Of a stretch of 64,000 nt of DNA, positions 24,191-34,454 are shown in pieces; position 1 is the stretch's first letter; each line of letters opens with the position of its first letter. This DNA comes from Bimastos eiseni (lineage: Eukaryota > Annelida > Clitellata > Crassiclitellata > Lumbricidae), in contig OY365810.1 of assembly GCA_959347315.1 (NCBI GenBank), positions 5,202,832 through 5,266,831 of the forward strand. Reading direction: 5' to 3'. The position numbers and the translations under genes were made by a program. The notes under the pieces are model-generated. The model was not told the origin of the DNA. It saw only the letters and a list, made by a program, of their open reading frames with translations, and made no database searches.

Positions 24191-24300
24191 TTCAGGAAAA
24201 TATTAACATTATTATTATTGTTGTCGTTATCGCTATCGTTATCATTATCATTTTGATTATTATGATTATTATTATGATTATTATTATTATTATTATTATC
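24130..24300. repeat. ATT-rich microsatellite
   Basis: A pure (ATT)n run at about 24136-24190 is followed by mixed ATT/GTT/ATC repeats. Confidence 0.9.
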
Positions 24301-24400
24301 TAGTTATAATCTAATTATAATCTATAATCTCATTATAATTATAACCTAGTTATAATCTAATTATAATCTATAATCTCATTATTATTATTATTATTATGTT
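24300..24400. repeat. 46-bp tandem duplication followed by ATT repeats
   Basis: The unit at 24300-24345, beginning CTAGTTATAATCTAATTATA, is repeated from 24346 to 24381 and then runs into (ATT)n. This abuts the 3' end of the minus-strand RLE retroelement and corresponds to its repeat tail. Confidence 0.7.
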
Positions 24401-26546
24401 ATCGCCCATGATGAGCTAAGTGAGTGTTGGCAATGTCCCGAAGAGGCAGGTTGCGTTCCCACGCTGAAGGACAACTGAGATACGTTGGAACAGAAATGAC
24501 GTCTCCATTGGATCGTGGGTTGCAGCACTCGTTCGACTACCCAACTCTGAGATGAACTGCAGTCCTTCACTGCTCCAAGCGCCGCCGGATTCCAAGGAGA
24601 GGGCTACGAAGTCGTGGGTGTTGGTTATGGTGGAATACTTGGCCCTCTTCGTCTTAGCTGCGCGTTTGGCTGCTTCGCCAGCTCTGATAGATGTGTCGAC
24701 AAGATGTGACTTGGCGTAGGTGTCGGTCACTGTCACATCCCATGCCAGACATCGACCACGTGTCCAAGGAATGAGCGTGACGCCGTCCGGTCGCTTTCCA
24801 TCTTCTCTTAGCAAGCCGAGAGGTTCCTTTTGCGCTGGAATCTTCGCCCTGCCAAGAGCTCTCCAGATGACATCGTTCAACATGCTATGTCGTTGATGTT
24901 TTCCACTGCCTCTTCTACAAATTAGTCCATGGAGCCCTTTTGCGTCGACGCTCTCTTGACATTGGTGACACAAATGTGGCTCGCAGAGCGTCGTTCCTAG
25001 CCTCAACCCGGCTGCCAGTCGTACATCCTCATTTGAGAGGCGCAGGCCTAGGGCAGTCACAGGGGGCGCTAGCATCCAGTCTCCAGAATGAGGTGCTCGT
25101 GAGGCCAGCAGGCGGGCACGGTCGCATGGATTGTTATTGGAATCCAGCAGACCTTTCCATGCCTTGTCTGTGAATCGGAGGTCCCATTCTTTCTGGCGAT
25201 TACTCGCTGCTCCTGTTGGTGGTTCTGCGTCTGTCAGGGTCTTCCAAGCGTTGAGTGCTGAACTCGCAAGTTCATATGGTTCCTCAGCAGACTCTGTTGG
25301 TAGGATGCATGCCTGGAGTTCGCTTGTACTAGCAGCAGAAGCCAGAAAGGCAGAAAGTGCCAGCGTAGATGCACAACGAACTCCCAGACCACCATCTCTC
25401 ACCGGCAAAGAAGCCTGGAGCCAGCGGTCATTGTCAAGGTCCACATTTAAAATGGTTGACAGTCCTTCTCTCAGTAGTTGATCAAACCGAGCCAAGCCCG
25501 GGCAATCAGCGCAGACGGCTGTGCGCAGACTGTACAGGAGCTTCGGTACACTTAGACTGTTTCTCAGCAGAACCAGAGCGTCATGTGTATAAAGCAAGGA
25601 CAATCTTCCGATTGCCCTCTCGAGGTCATTGGCCTTTGAATTAACGACCATGTTCACAGCTGGACCTGGAATCAGAGGTGCACCCAACAAGGTCATGTCC
25701 TCGAGGGCTATGCTCGTGAACTCTTGGAACGCAGGGTCATTGTTAGGCATCTGGGTGTTGTGACACGCGATTTCGCATTTGCTGCGGTTCAATAGCAATC
25801 CCAGATTCTTTGATTCCTGCTCGATTAATTGAACGTCGTCGGCCACTGTTTCCTTGTTACCTCCCAATGTCAGGTCATCCAGATATCCGATACGCAGATC
25901 CGAACGAAGCTTCATCAGAATCGGTTGCAGCACAAGACAGAATTCCAGAGGTCCCAAAGGATCGCCTTGCTGCGTTCCTTCTTCGGATCGAATTGTGTTT
26001 GAACCAGAGCGCAACAGTGGACGGTTTGCATAGGCAGCGTGAGCAAAGTGGTAGAGCTCTGGGATCTCTCTAGCAACTGCCTCTAGAAGACAATCTCTGC
26101 GCAGAGTGTTAAAGGCATTGGCGAAGTCGAGCTTCACTAGAACGCTGTCCTCAGGCATTGTGGTTATCCAACGACGTGTCGCATGGACAGCTGCCTCAGC
26201 GCCTCCTGGAATGCCTACCCCAAGCTGAATGGGAGCGAGCAGTTGAGACAGCCTTGTTACCGCATGCGAATTAGCGCACTTTGCCGCCAGACGACGCCAC
26301 GTGTAGCCCACGGCGATCGGTCTTATGCCTCCGTCCTTCTTGCTCAGGGCTAAAAGGTTTGCCCCATAGATGACCTCATTCACCTCTTCGGATAGACCTC
26401 CCTTTAGGAGCAGATTGACAAGGTCAGATAGATGTTGCCCGATGTTGTCATCTACTCCATAGGCCATCAGATCCTTTAAGTGTTGTGGAGTTATGCCATC
26501 TGGACCACCAGCCGAACCCGCAGGGAAAGAGGAGATTGCCCTAGCG

Positions 26547-26548
<2 letters not shown>
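24400..26548 (-). mobile_element. RLE-type retrotransposon copy E, flanked on both sides by ATT repeats
   Basis: The 5' edge touches the pure ATT run 26546-26612 and the 3' edge runs through the CTCATCATGGGCGATAACAT end into ATT repeats at 24380-24400. Both edges lying in the same trinucleotide suggests insertion into ATT/TAA microsatellite, as described for the R4-clade element Dong. The 5' truncation is the usual result of incomplete reverse transcription. Confidence 0.65.
24416..26548 (-). CDS. Reverse transcriptase with CCHC and restriction-like endonuclease domains (RLE-type non-LTR element), intact frame, 5'-truncated
   Basis: This is the longest intact ORF here: about 709 element-derived residues. 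Numbering follows the full 765-residue frame opening at 26713, whose first 56 residues are a neighbouring element and an Ile run from the ATT repeat. RT blocks: GGPDGITPQHL (69-79), KLDFANAF with Asp196, QQGDPLGP (248-255), YLDD (277-280). Far downstream is a zinc knuckle C582-x2-C585-x9-H595-x3-C599. It is followed by R641-P-D-G, 14 residues, then D659, matching the K/RPDI-x12-14-D/E signature of the restriction-like endonuclease of R2/R4/NeSL-type elements. The protein would nick DNA and prime cDNA synthesis at the target. No N-terminal zinc-finger or Myb part remains. Clade is not assigned; YLDD in place of the usual ADD-type box is noteworthy. Confidence 0.8.

Positions 26549-26612
<64 letters not shown>
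26546..26612. repeat. (TTA)n microsatellite between two head-to-tail retroelements
   Basis: Pure TTA/ATT run, 66 bp, coding 22 Ile in the fused frame. It is the tail of copy F and also the 5' junction of copy E. Confidence 0.9.
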
Positions 26613-26613
<1 letters not shown>

Positions 26614-27238
26614 TACTTAGCATGGTAGTTTTGACGATAAGCAGATGGCGTTCCCTCGCTGGACAGCTACCGAGAGAGTTTTTGGTATAGGTAGCTTGTC
26701 TCAAGTGTGTCATGGGTCACATCGGTCAACCTTCGTCCCAAATCCCACACAAAGTTCAAACCCTCGGAACTCCACTGGACTCCAGTGCCACCACCACAAA
26801 AGCATGGGTTCGGGTGATCGATGCGTACTTCGCTCTCTTGGCGATTGCTGCACGGTTTGCTGCTTCTCCTGCTGCAGTTGATGTCGCTGTCAGGTATGAA
26901 GACGCATAAGTGCCTGAAACAGTCACATTACAAGTGAGGCACCTGTCGAATGACCGCGGGATGAGTGTCACGCCATCCGGTCGCTTGCCATCTTCTCTGG
27001 TGAGGCCTTAAGGTTCCTTCTGAGAAGAGATGCTCGCTCTTCGAAATTATCTATATATTAAGTCATGGAGCATACTGTGTCGTTGTTGTCGGCCTGCGTT
27101 TCTTCTGCATGCCAGACCATGGAAACCTCTGGCGTCAACCTACTCGCCACAGTGACACAGATGAGGCTCACATAGTATCGTTCCGAGTCGAATTCCAACT
27201 GCTATCCTTATGACTTCGTCTGACAATCGGAGAATAGG
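26613..27238 (-). pseudogene. Degraded second copy (F) of the RLE-type retroelement, C-terminus only
   Basis: Minus-strand blocks align with the end of copy E in order: a LRLSDEVIRIAVGIRLGT-like start at about 27235, CEPHLC and HGLAC zinc-knuckle region, KRPDGVTLIP, CNVTVSGTYASS, AKRAKYASITRTHAF, and LSVAVQRGNAICLSS before a stop near 26617. The endonuclease Asp equivalent to D659 is Asn here, and frame changes and a stop in the knuckle inactivate it. It begins directly at the imperfect ATT repeat that starts near 27239. Confidence 0.7.
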
Positions 27239-27664
27239 TAATATTATTATAATTGTTATTATTATTGTTATAACCATTGCTGTTATTATTGTTGGTAATA
27301 TTGCTGCTGTAATTATTGTTGTTTGTTATTATTGTTGTTGTTATTATTGTTATTGTTGGTATTGCTATTATTTTTATTGTTGCTATTGCTATTTTTAATG
27401 TTATTATTATCATTATTATTACTATTATTATTATAATATTACAGTTTGTAATTTTTGTTGTTTGTTAATATTATCGCTATTGTTATTGTCATTATTTTTG
27501 TTGTTGTTATTGTTATTGCTGTTATTGTTCTTGTTGTTCTTGTTATTATTGCTATTATCAATGTTATTATTATTATTATTATTAGTAGTAGTAGTAGTAG
27601 TAGTAGCAGCAGCAGGAGTAGCAGTAGTAGTAGTAGTATTTCTATTATTATTATTATTATTATA

Positions 27665-27731
<67 letters not shown>

Positions 27732-27760
27732 GTCATCATTGGCATTGCCAAGGGATCTGT
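27239..27760. repeat. Long imperfect ATT/GTT microsatellite
   Basis: ATT repeats interspersed with GTT, CTATTG and GTAGTA units, ending in a pure (ATT)n run at about 27664-27730. Open frames through it (poly-Asn, poly-Ile, poly-Leu) are repeat artefacts. Confidence 0.9.
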
Positions 27761-28015
27761 CATTAGGCCATCTGGGTCGCCACTTTGTCAGATGATTGTA
27801 ATCTTGACATAGTGCCCTGAAAAGCACCCGCATTGAAGCGTTGGATCAATGCCGACAAGTTCTGAAAAGGAAGCTTGTCTCACGGATGTCACCGGTAGTT
27901 GTCGAAAGTCGGCGTCCAAGCTCAGACAAAATGGCGAGGCCCTCACCATTGAGGGGACCGAAGGTTTCTATAGCGATTGTAACAAAAGTGTATTTCTTCT
28001 CCAGCTCAGAATATT
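27761..28015. other. Unassigned 250-bp segment between ATT repeats
   Basis: Non-repetitive, more GC-rich than its flanks. One plus frame is open but gives no family I recognise. Confidence 0.3.
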
Positions 28016-28165
28016 TATTATTATTACTATTATTATTATTATTATTATTAGTTTTATTATTATTATTATTATTCGGGACATTGCCAACACTCTATTAGCT
28101 CATCATGGGCGATAACAGCATAATGTGAAACATATATGTATAATAATAATAATAATAATAATAGT
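28016..28165 (+). mobile_element. 3'-terminal scrap (G) of the RLE-type element between ATT repeats
   Basis: After an ATT run, 28077-28125 reads GGGACATTGCCAACACTC and then AGCTCATCATGGGCGATAAC, the same 3' end as copy E but on the plus strand. It is followed by a short spacer and (TAA)n at 28141-28165. Only about 50 bp of the element were copied. Confidence 0.65.
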
Positions 28166-28186
28166 GAAAAAAAATTATTGTTATTA

Positions 28187-28221
28187 TTATGCACGATTTA
28201 ATGTAGGTCTATGTATGTGAC

Positions 28222-28275
<54 letters not shown>

Positions 28276-28321
28276 TACTATTACTATTATGCACGATTTT
28301 ATGTAGGCCTATGTATGTGAC
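28187..28321. repeat. 36-bp direct repeat flanking an ATT run
   Basis: The 36 bp at 28187-28222 (beginning TATGCACGATTTAATG) recur at 28286-28321 with two changes. Between them is (ATT)n/(ACT ATT)n. This looks like duplication of a microsatellite-bearing unit of about 99 bp. Confidence 0.6.
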
Positions 28322-29257
28322 CATGGGTGGAGCTAACACGTGTAATATGTGTGTGAGTGTATAATGCGCAGAACGTATGCGCGTGATTGTGTGCACAATG
28401 TGTGTCAATCAATCAGTCAAAAATAGTTGATATAGCGCCCCTTCAAGATATCTACTCAGAGGCGCTTCCGGCTTACTCTTCGGCTGAAAAAGACAGTCTT
28501 ATATACAGAGATTCGCGCGCGATTGGCGCCTTGGTTAACTCGCCACAATGCATCAATCTCCCGCGAAGTGACGCGTTAAACTCCCGTTAAAGGGGCGCTA
28601 AAGACGCACATTGATGCATTGAAAATACAATGATATTGGCGGTACTGTAGGTCATAGGCAGCAGTAAGACTATTTTGATTACATTGTCTAGTACCAATGA
28701 CCAGTCGATTTCCGTAAGGATTAATTGAATTTATCCATTTTAGCCTACAATCATTTATATTACGCGAGAGGTGAACGTTGGCTTCAGCTTTTGACAATTG
28801 AGTGAGGTCAAGATGAATCAGTACAGGCAGGTGGTCGAACATATCAGCTGCGAGAATGACAGCATCAAGTACTCGAGTTGGGAAATTAGTAAGAATGTTG
28901 TCGTTTAGGGTTGAAGTGGGACCAGTGATTCTAATAGGACGGGTAATCATAGGTAGAAAATGATGCGTGGTAATACAGTTAATGAAGCAATTAGTAGGAG
29001 CATGATCCAAATATTTTAATAAATCATCGTTGTGGTCCCAAGCTAGATTAATTTCATGTTGTCGTTTAGTTAGTTCAGATAACAGTGTATTAAATTCATA
29101 AAGGCTTTGAACTGGCGGTCTGTAAAATGTTCCAAGAACAAAGTGGGCACCTTGCTTTTGAGGAGTACTTAAAAATAGACTTTCATAAGAAACACGAGGT
29201 GCATTAGAAGGGATAGGGTCAACTAAATGAAAGGAAAGAGTATGCTTTACAAAAAAT

Positions 29258-29294
29258 CCCACCCCACCACCACGGCCAGTGGTGGTGGGGTGGG
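29258..29294. repeat. Perfect 16-bp inverted repeat with 5-nt loop
   Basis: CCCACCCCACCACCAC at 29258-29273 and its exact complement at 29279-29294, separated by GGCCA. One arm is C-rich and the other G-rich. Confidence 0.9.
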
Positions 29295-29347
29295 ATACAT
29301 CAGGTGGGATAAATCAGGTGGGATACATCAGGTGGGATAAATCAGGT
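29292..29347. repeat. Four-copy 14-bp minisatellite
   Basis: Four perfect-length units, alternating GGGATACATCAGGT and GGGATAAATCAGGT, so the true period is 28 bp. Confidence 0.9.
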
Positions 29348-29880
29348 TTCTCCACACTTATGAACAAAAGCGTAGTCGGGAATTTTGATAATGTCTGCAG
29401 ATATATGATCCAGCCAAGTCTCTGCGACTGCTAAAACATCGACGTTTAATTGGGCTAGTAAAAGTTGGATGTCGGAAATTTTGTCCGATATAGGGCCTAC
29501 TACGACAACTCATGTTCATAAATGCAGAGTGGATAACAACGGTCGTAGAATTTAAATCAGAAGGTATACCATATCTACAATTACTAAGTTGACTTGAGAA
29601 ATAATGCTCGTATTAGTCTAAATCTCTATTTTATAATAAAGGCATATTTTCACTAGTGTCCATGTACAGGTTGAGAGACAAATCACTCTTCTCAAGACTT
29701 AAACTATTAGGTTCTCCGTTCATGCATCTTGTTAAGTCAACATCAGGTAATTTGTTAAATGGGAATGCAGTAGCTGAACAGTCCATGGAAATCGTAAAGG
29801 AGTGGTCAGCTAATTCAGCATTATACATTTAACACACGTTTAGAGGGCATTGTTCACAACATGTTGTGCAAACGTACAAG

Positions 29881-30765
29881 CTATTAAACAAATGCGTGCA
29901 TAAATCAGGTTTAGCTAAACAAAAAGGGTCTTGATGGAACTCCAGGAGTAAATCACATCAATCGCACGGAGACCAACAAACCCGAGAGAGATTAGAGATA
30001 ATGTGCAGAGAAGGATAGAGTACTGTCCAGAGTGACGCCCAGATTGCGGATATTTGTAGAGAAACTAAAGTGAGGGAACCGCTTGTACTAAGACATAATG
30101 CTGAAATCACAATGGGAAAAATATCCAAGAAGAAATGGACAGATATTTATCAGAGGTGACAAAGAGGTGACAGCATAGTGGAGATAATGCCTTTAGATTT
30201 TGATCCGAATAAAGGATGATTTATCCAGCATTATAGCTTTTCTAGTTGAAGATCTTCTTGTAGCTCCTGCCATCCAGGCTAATGTTGAAAGGATCTTTTC
30301 TCTATGTTGACCTTTAACAGCAGGTAGACGCAACAGGATGTTATAATCTTTGGGAATGCGAGCTTTTCTTAGGCTAAATTTGAATGGGTTAGAAGAATGC
30401 TCAATAAGCATCATTCCTAATAACTTATGGACAATGAATGACTTTGGTCTGATTTATTGTGGTTTTCTAAAACAAGATCGAAAGATTAGACAATCGTGAA
30501 CTAAAACCATAACTAAAATGATTGGATGAATAAAAACTAAATTAAAACGGAAATGATTTCTCGAATAAAAACTAAACTAAAATTAAATGGTTTTCAGAAA
30601 TGGAACTAGAACTAGAACTAAACAGAAATGAATCACATCAAACTGAATAAATACTAAAACAAAAATGATTTCTTGAACGAAAATAACACTGAACAGCAGT
30701 AAAACAAAACGAGCATACACGATGAATGGAGTGCGTGGACTAAGACTAGAACTGATCGATGATCT
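29881..30765. other. Unassigned spacer with imperfect AAACTAAA-type repeats
   Basis: It lies between the L2-like ORF1 (30766-32735) and the ORF2 remnant on the same strand. Positions 30480-30720 repeat AAAACTAAA/AATGATTTC words at about 40-50 bp spacing. A 73-codon minus frame at 30193-30414 has no family I recognise. Confidence 0.35.
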
Positions 30766-31022
30766 CTAGTCCAGGTCATCCATTAGGCGGATCTGCCGAG
30801 GTTTGTCCTCCGGGAAAGTAGTGTAAGTAATCTCTCCAGCAGTCCATGTATCGAAGAGCTTATTTTCCCTTACGAGTTTTCTTGCGTGAGCGTTGTGCTT
30901 TGTGAGGTGTTCGTTGATGTATATTGGCCTGGCCTTCTTAGATGAAGAATTCAAACAAAGGGATTTCTTTGCCATAAAGACCAGGTTTCTGGCTCGACAA
31001 GATGTAAATCTGACCAGGATCG

Positions 31023-31030
31023 GTCGCTGC
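31023..31030. repeat. Left target-site duplication GTCGCTGC of the hAT element
   Basis: Identical to 32252-32259; removing one copy and the element rejoins the ORF1 reading frame. Confidence 0.85.
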
Positions 31031-32251
31031 CAGTGGCGTAGCGAGGGGGGGGCGAAGGGGGCGAACCGCCCCAGGCGCACTTGTCCTAGGGGCGGCATTT
31101 TGGGGAAAAATTTATTGATGTAAGCCTAAAAGTTGCATTCTTCAGGATTCTTGTTGCTCTTGTCTAAACCTGGCACAGTGCTTCTGTCTTTTTCTCGACA
31201 TAAAACTAACATAATTATACGATATGCCGAAGTACCAAAATGATCGAATGGCGCCTAGTGTTTATACACATCGGAGAGTCCTCAGGTAATCTGGCGCCGC
31301 AGGCATTCATCTAGGTAAGAGCGCCCCCACTCTTGTTGCATGAGGGCGCATATCATCTTTGTTATAGATGCGTCGTTAAATAAACTTATATAACTGATTC
31401 GTTGCATGAAGTGTAAGATGTGAGAAATATGGGGTCAGGCACACACTACACGGGACCAAACAATATAAAGATGATTCTGGCATAGGAAATTAATAGAGAA
31501 AGAGCGGGAGATTCAATGGGGTGTTTGAAGATTGGATATCGTTGTTGGAATTAACCTAAAACTAGTTTTTAATAACTAATTTTAGAATCTTTTTTGTATA
31601 ATCATAAAATTTTCGTAGTGAAAACATATACGTATTATCCCTAAGCTTCGGCGCCCCTATAATTTTGCGCCCTAGACGGCTTTTTGGATACTTCCGCTAC
31701 TAAACGCAGGTAATTTAATCTAATAAATGTAAAAAAATAAGAAAAAAATGAAAAAGTAAATTTTTTTCATGTATAACTAAAGTTAGTGTAGCCATAATTA
31801 TTTAGCCGGTAAGTTGAAATCAAGTTTAGATGAAAACAATAATTAAAAAAAGCGCAGATGATCTTGTCGGCTGGAAGTTTATATTATATTAATCGTTAAG
31901 AACACTAGTTAATTTAATTTTGCATGACTTTCGCACTTATCGGCACTTATCGAATGCAAAAAAATAGTAATGATAATAATAATGTCTAAATTCTCTTTTG
32001 CGCCTTGTAAGTCAGATCCGGCTCCTGGCATAGGCGACATAAGAAGCCGCATAGGGCGCCAAATTTTAGGGGCGCCGAAGTCTTATGCCTATCTCCACTT
32101 GTTCATATTTTGGATATGCACACGAATAAAGTGATGGAAAAAATTGACTGATATAAATATATTTAACGACGCATCCATAGCAAGGAAAAATAGATCGGGG
32201 CGGCATTTTGTACCTTCGCCCCAGGCGGCACTTTGCTTCGCTACGCCACTG
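31031..32251. mobile_element. Non-autonomous hAT-type transposon, 1221 bp, with intact 8-bp target duplication
   Basis: The ends are CAGTGGCGTAGCGAGG and the complement of CAGTGGCGTAGCGAAG (15 of 16 match). GTCGCTGC flanks both sides (31023-31030 and 32252-32259). CA...TG ends and an 8-bp duplication are hAT hallmarks. Subterminal GGGGCGGCATTTTG copies also pair. Inside, GATGCGTCGTTAAATA occurs near 31371 and, inverted, near 32162-32176, giving a larger imperfect palindrome. There is no transposase frame. Confidence 0.85.
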
Positions 32252-32259
32252 GTCGCTGC
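32252..32259. repeat. Right target-site duplication GTCGCTGC of the hAT element
   Basis: Exact partner of 31023-31030. Confidence 0.85.
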
Positions 32260-33329
32260 TTGTCTTTGCCGTCGGAGAAGATGCGCTGAGCAGTAGAAAT
32301 ATCCGACTCCGTTAGGTCAAGGCCCAGCTGGTTGTGGCACAGTTAAAGAATTTGCATCCTGGTAGACTCATCTGAACGAAGTGATGTTTGAGTTGGAGGC
32401 TCCGCAGGCTCGGATGGACCGTGCACCATCAGGCTATCGAGCGTGGTGTAGTTTTAAAAGTCGCCTGCACGTGTTTTGAGATTTATGCCTATGTTTTCTT
32501 GTTCGATTTTTTTAAATTTAATGTCCAGGACACCGACTGCTTTGGAAACAGACTCTTCAACGGACTTCTACACCGAAACATTCAACTTGTCCGTTAATTC
32601 CTTCGCGATTTTCTTAAACATCTCCTCCATTAGTGGACGGAAAGGAGTGAATAGTCGAGAGTCGAGACACCGAGCAGTGTCACTCACCTTGACCTCCTCA
32701 ACCACATTGTCCATCTTAGAAACTTTTCTTGACATTTCTTAGTAGCGAAGACACTCTGTAGACACCTCAAACTAATACACGACTCAAAAATAATCAATTA
32801 ATGTAGAGATTTTTCGGAACTCCGTGAACGACGCATTAACCAAACGACATCTTGGTTATATACTTAGGTGAACGTGATCAACTCTTAATTAAGACAGTTT
32901 CGACCGCCGTGGCATCAGTTATATTTATCTCTAGATTTGCATGAACCAGAAAATCAATAACGGATGTGAAATAAATTTCCGTGAGCCCAAATCAGAGATT
33001 ATGATTAACCATGACATGCATTGTTCATTGAATCGTAGATCCACCTCAGCAATTGTCCAAAAGCCATTATTGTCGACTATTTAGTTAAATTACTTGCTTT
33101 AAAAAATGTATGTCTGTTTATTAAGCGTTTTGAAGAGAATGATACGTCGAATAACTTATTTTGTTCATAGCCATAATTAGCTTGTCAAGCAGACATAAAT
33201 AGTTCAAAGCATTATGCAGATCTATTACGATACGACTGACGAACTCTATATCCAGTAATTTGACTACGCGAGCAACTTAAATTTGATGACAATGGCTCAG
33301 ATGACAGCCTAATAGACTCAAAGACCGAC

Positions 33330-33440
33330 CTGTTTCACAGTTTGAACCAGTGTATCCCGATTCACAGATGCATGCGTAGTTGTTTACATCCTCGTTACAT
33401 GTTCCATGGACACATGGATTTGACTTGCATTCGTCGATTT
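33330..33440 (-). CDS. EGF exon 9 of the diverged group (EIDEC type)
   Basis: First EGF exon upstream of the 19-kb mobile block. [25 protein letters not shown]; both sugar consensus sites are intact; residue 21 is Asn. Donor GTCGGT, acceptor TTTCCTCTACAG. Confidence 0.75.
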
Positions 33441-34343
33441 CTGTAGAGGAAAGCAATAACTTCAAAGATTCTTCGGTAGCAAGGTATAGCCTTGACTATT
33501 GAAACCATGCCTGGCCATGGGCTGTTAGAGCGTCAGAAGCTCCCTAGCGATGTCATGGGTGGGGAAATTCTCTCAACGTGGTGTTCGGAGAGTTGCAGAC
33601 GACAACGCATTTTCGGCATTTGCTCGGAGTTTATTGTGCTAAATTTGGCTAATCTTATTTCGCATACTAACTTAATATCAAATGTAAAACTACATGGGTC
33701 TAACACTTAAATAATTGAAGCTCATAAATATGTCCGTGGAATGTTCCTAAGCAAAATATGTACACTTAAGTACGGGAGATTCATCCTACAAAATATCTAG
33801 CAAATAATGCTTAGGAACTCCGACAAAAAATACGTATTCAGGGAGACTTAGACCTCTCATGAATTTATAATATCAATCAATTCATGAGAAGGTTTTGAAC
33901 GCCGCGACATCAGTGTTATGTATCTCTCGATTTCCATGAACAAGCCAATCAAACACGAATGTGGAAAAAATATTCGTTAGGCTTACTCGGAGTCCACGAC
34001 TAACCAAGTTGCACATTGCTCAAACCACAGCTATAGTCCACGGGCCATTATTGGCTTGTATGTAATAAAATGTGACAACAATCGCCTATTTCGTTTAATC
34101 AGGCCTACATATTTTAAAACATCTTCTTCTGTTTATTGAGCGTCTTAGGAAGTGTGAAACAATGAATGCATTATTTAGTTCATAAGCCATAATTACTTTG
34201 CCATGCAGACATGATTCTTGCATTGCGCTATGCTGATCTATAGCGACACCATTATCTAACTCGAACCAGTTAATGAACTCCGCGACCATCTTAAATTTGA
34301 TTACAATGGGTTAGATGACAGCCTAATAGACTCAAAGCCTGTC

Positions 34344-34454
34344 CTGTTTCACAGTTTGCACCAGTATATCCTGATTCACAGACGCATGCGTATTTGTTTA
34401 CTCCCACATTACATGTTCTATGGACACATGGATTTGATTTACATTCGTCGATTT
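34344..34454 (-). CDS. EGF exon 10, donor site lost
   Basis: The module is open with six cysteines (VHRTC, NVGVNKYACVC, GYTGANC), but the intron begins GA, not GT. The base at 34342 is T, where the related exon at 36483 has A. Unless a cryptic donor is used, the exon should be skipped; phase 1-1 makes that harmless to the frame. Confidence 0.55.

Larger units (their letters stand above)
28576..29490 (-). pseudogene. APE-type endonuclease of the deleted L2-like element
   Basis: The ETW, YRPP and FDHLP boxes are present. The GDFN box has degraded to AWDHNDDLLK, losing the Gly-Asp and putting His before Asn, and the SDH box reads FDH, so the catalytic set is damaged. A 14-bp minisatellite and hairpin at 29258-29347 shift the frame between the ETW and GFFVKH blocks. 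Confidence 0.65.
28400..29880 (-). mobile_element. Internally deleted L2-like LINE: ORF2 N-terminus and endonuclease joined to the 3' end
   Basis: Minus strand: a CSATAFPFNKLPDVDL block (29631-29880) like the one at 56.9 kb, then APE endonuclease sequence with LNVDVLAVAETWLD (near 29440), GFFVKH, GTFYRPP, an ITRPIRIT block and FDHLPVLI (28576-29262). Next comes a GCGCCTCTGAGTAGATATCT and GGGCGCTATATCAAC 3' end with a TGAT tail at 28405-28470. The whole RT is missing, so the element cannot be autonomous. A minisatellite interrupts the endonuclease. Confidence 0.65.
30766..32735 (-). pseudogene. L2-like ORF1 protein, split by a hAT insertion
   Basis: Starts at ATG 32735 (MSRKVSKMDNVVEEV), as does the ORF1 at 55711 (MSRKGQK). 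Then come a coiled-coil-like region, LGLDLTESDISTAQRIF just right of the hAT element, and PILVRFTSCRARNLVFMAKK just left of it. YINEHLTKHN and a C-terminal IRLMDDLD close the protein. It is the nucleic-acid-binding ORF1p of a two-ORF LINE. Besides the insertion, in-frame stops occur upstream (for example after DKLNVSV and after MQIL). Confidence 0.7.

Noticed and set aside
27168..27766. Poly-Asn, poly-Ile and poly-Leu frames
   Set aside because: ATT/GTT microsatellite artefacts.
30193..30414. 73-codon minus frame as a gene
   Set aside because: No recognised family, lies in spacer between LINE parts, flanked by low-complexity repeats.
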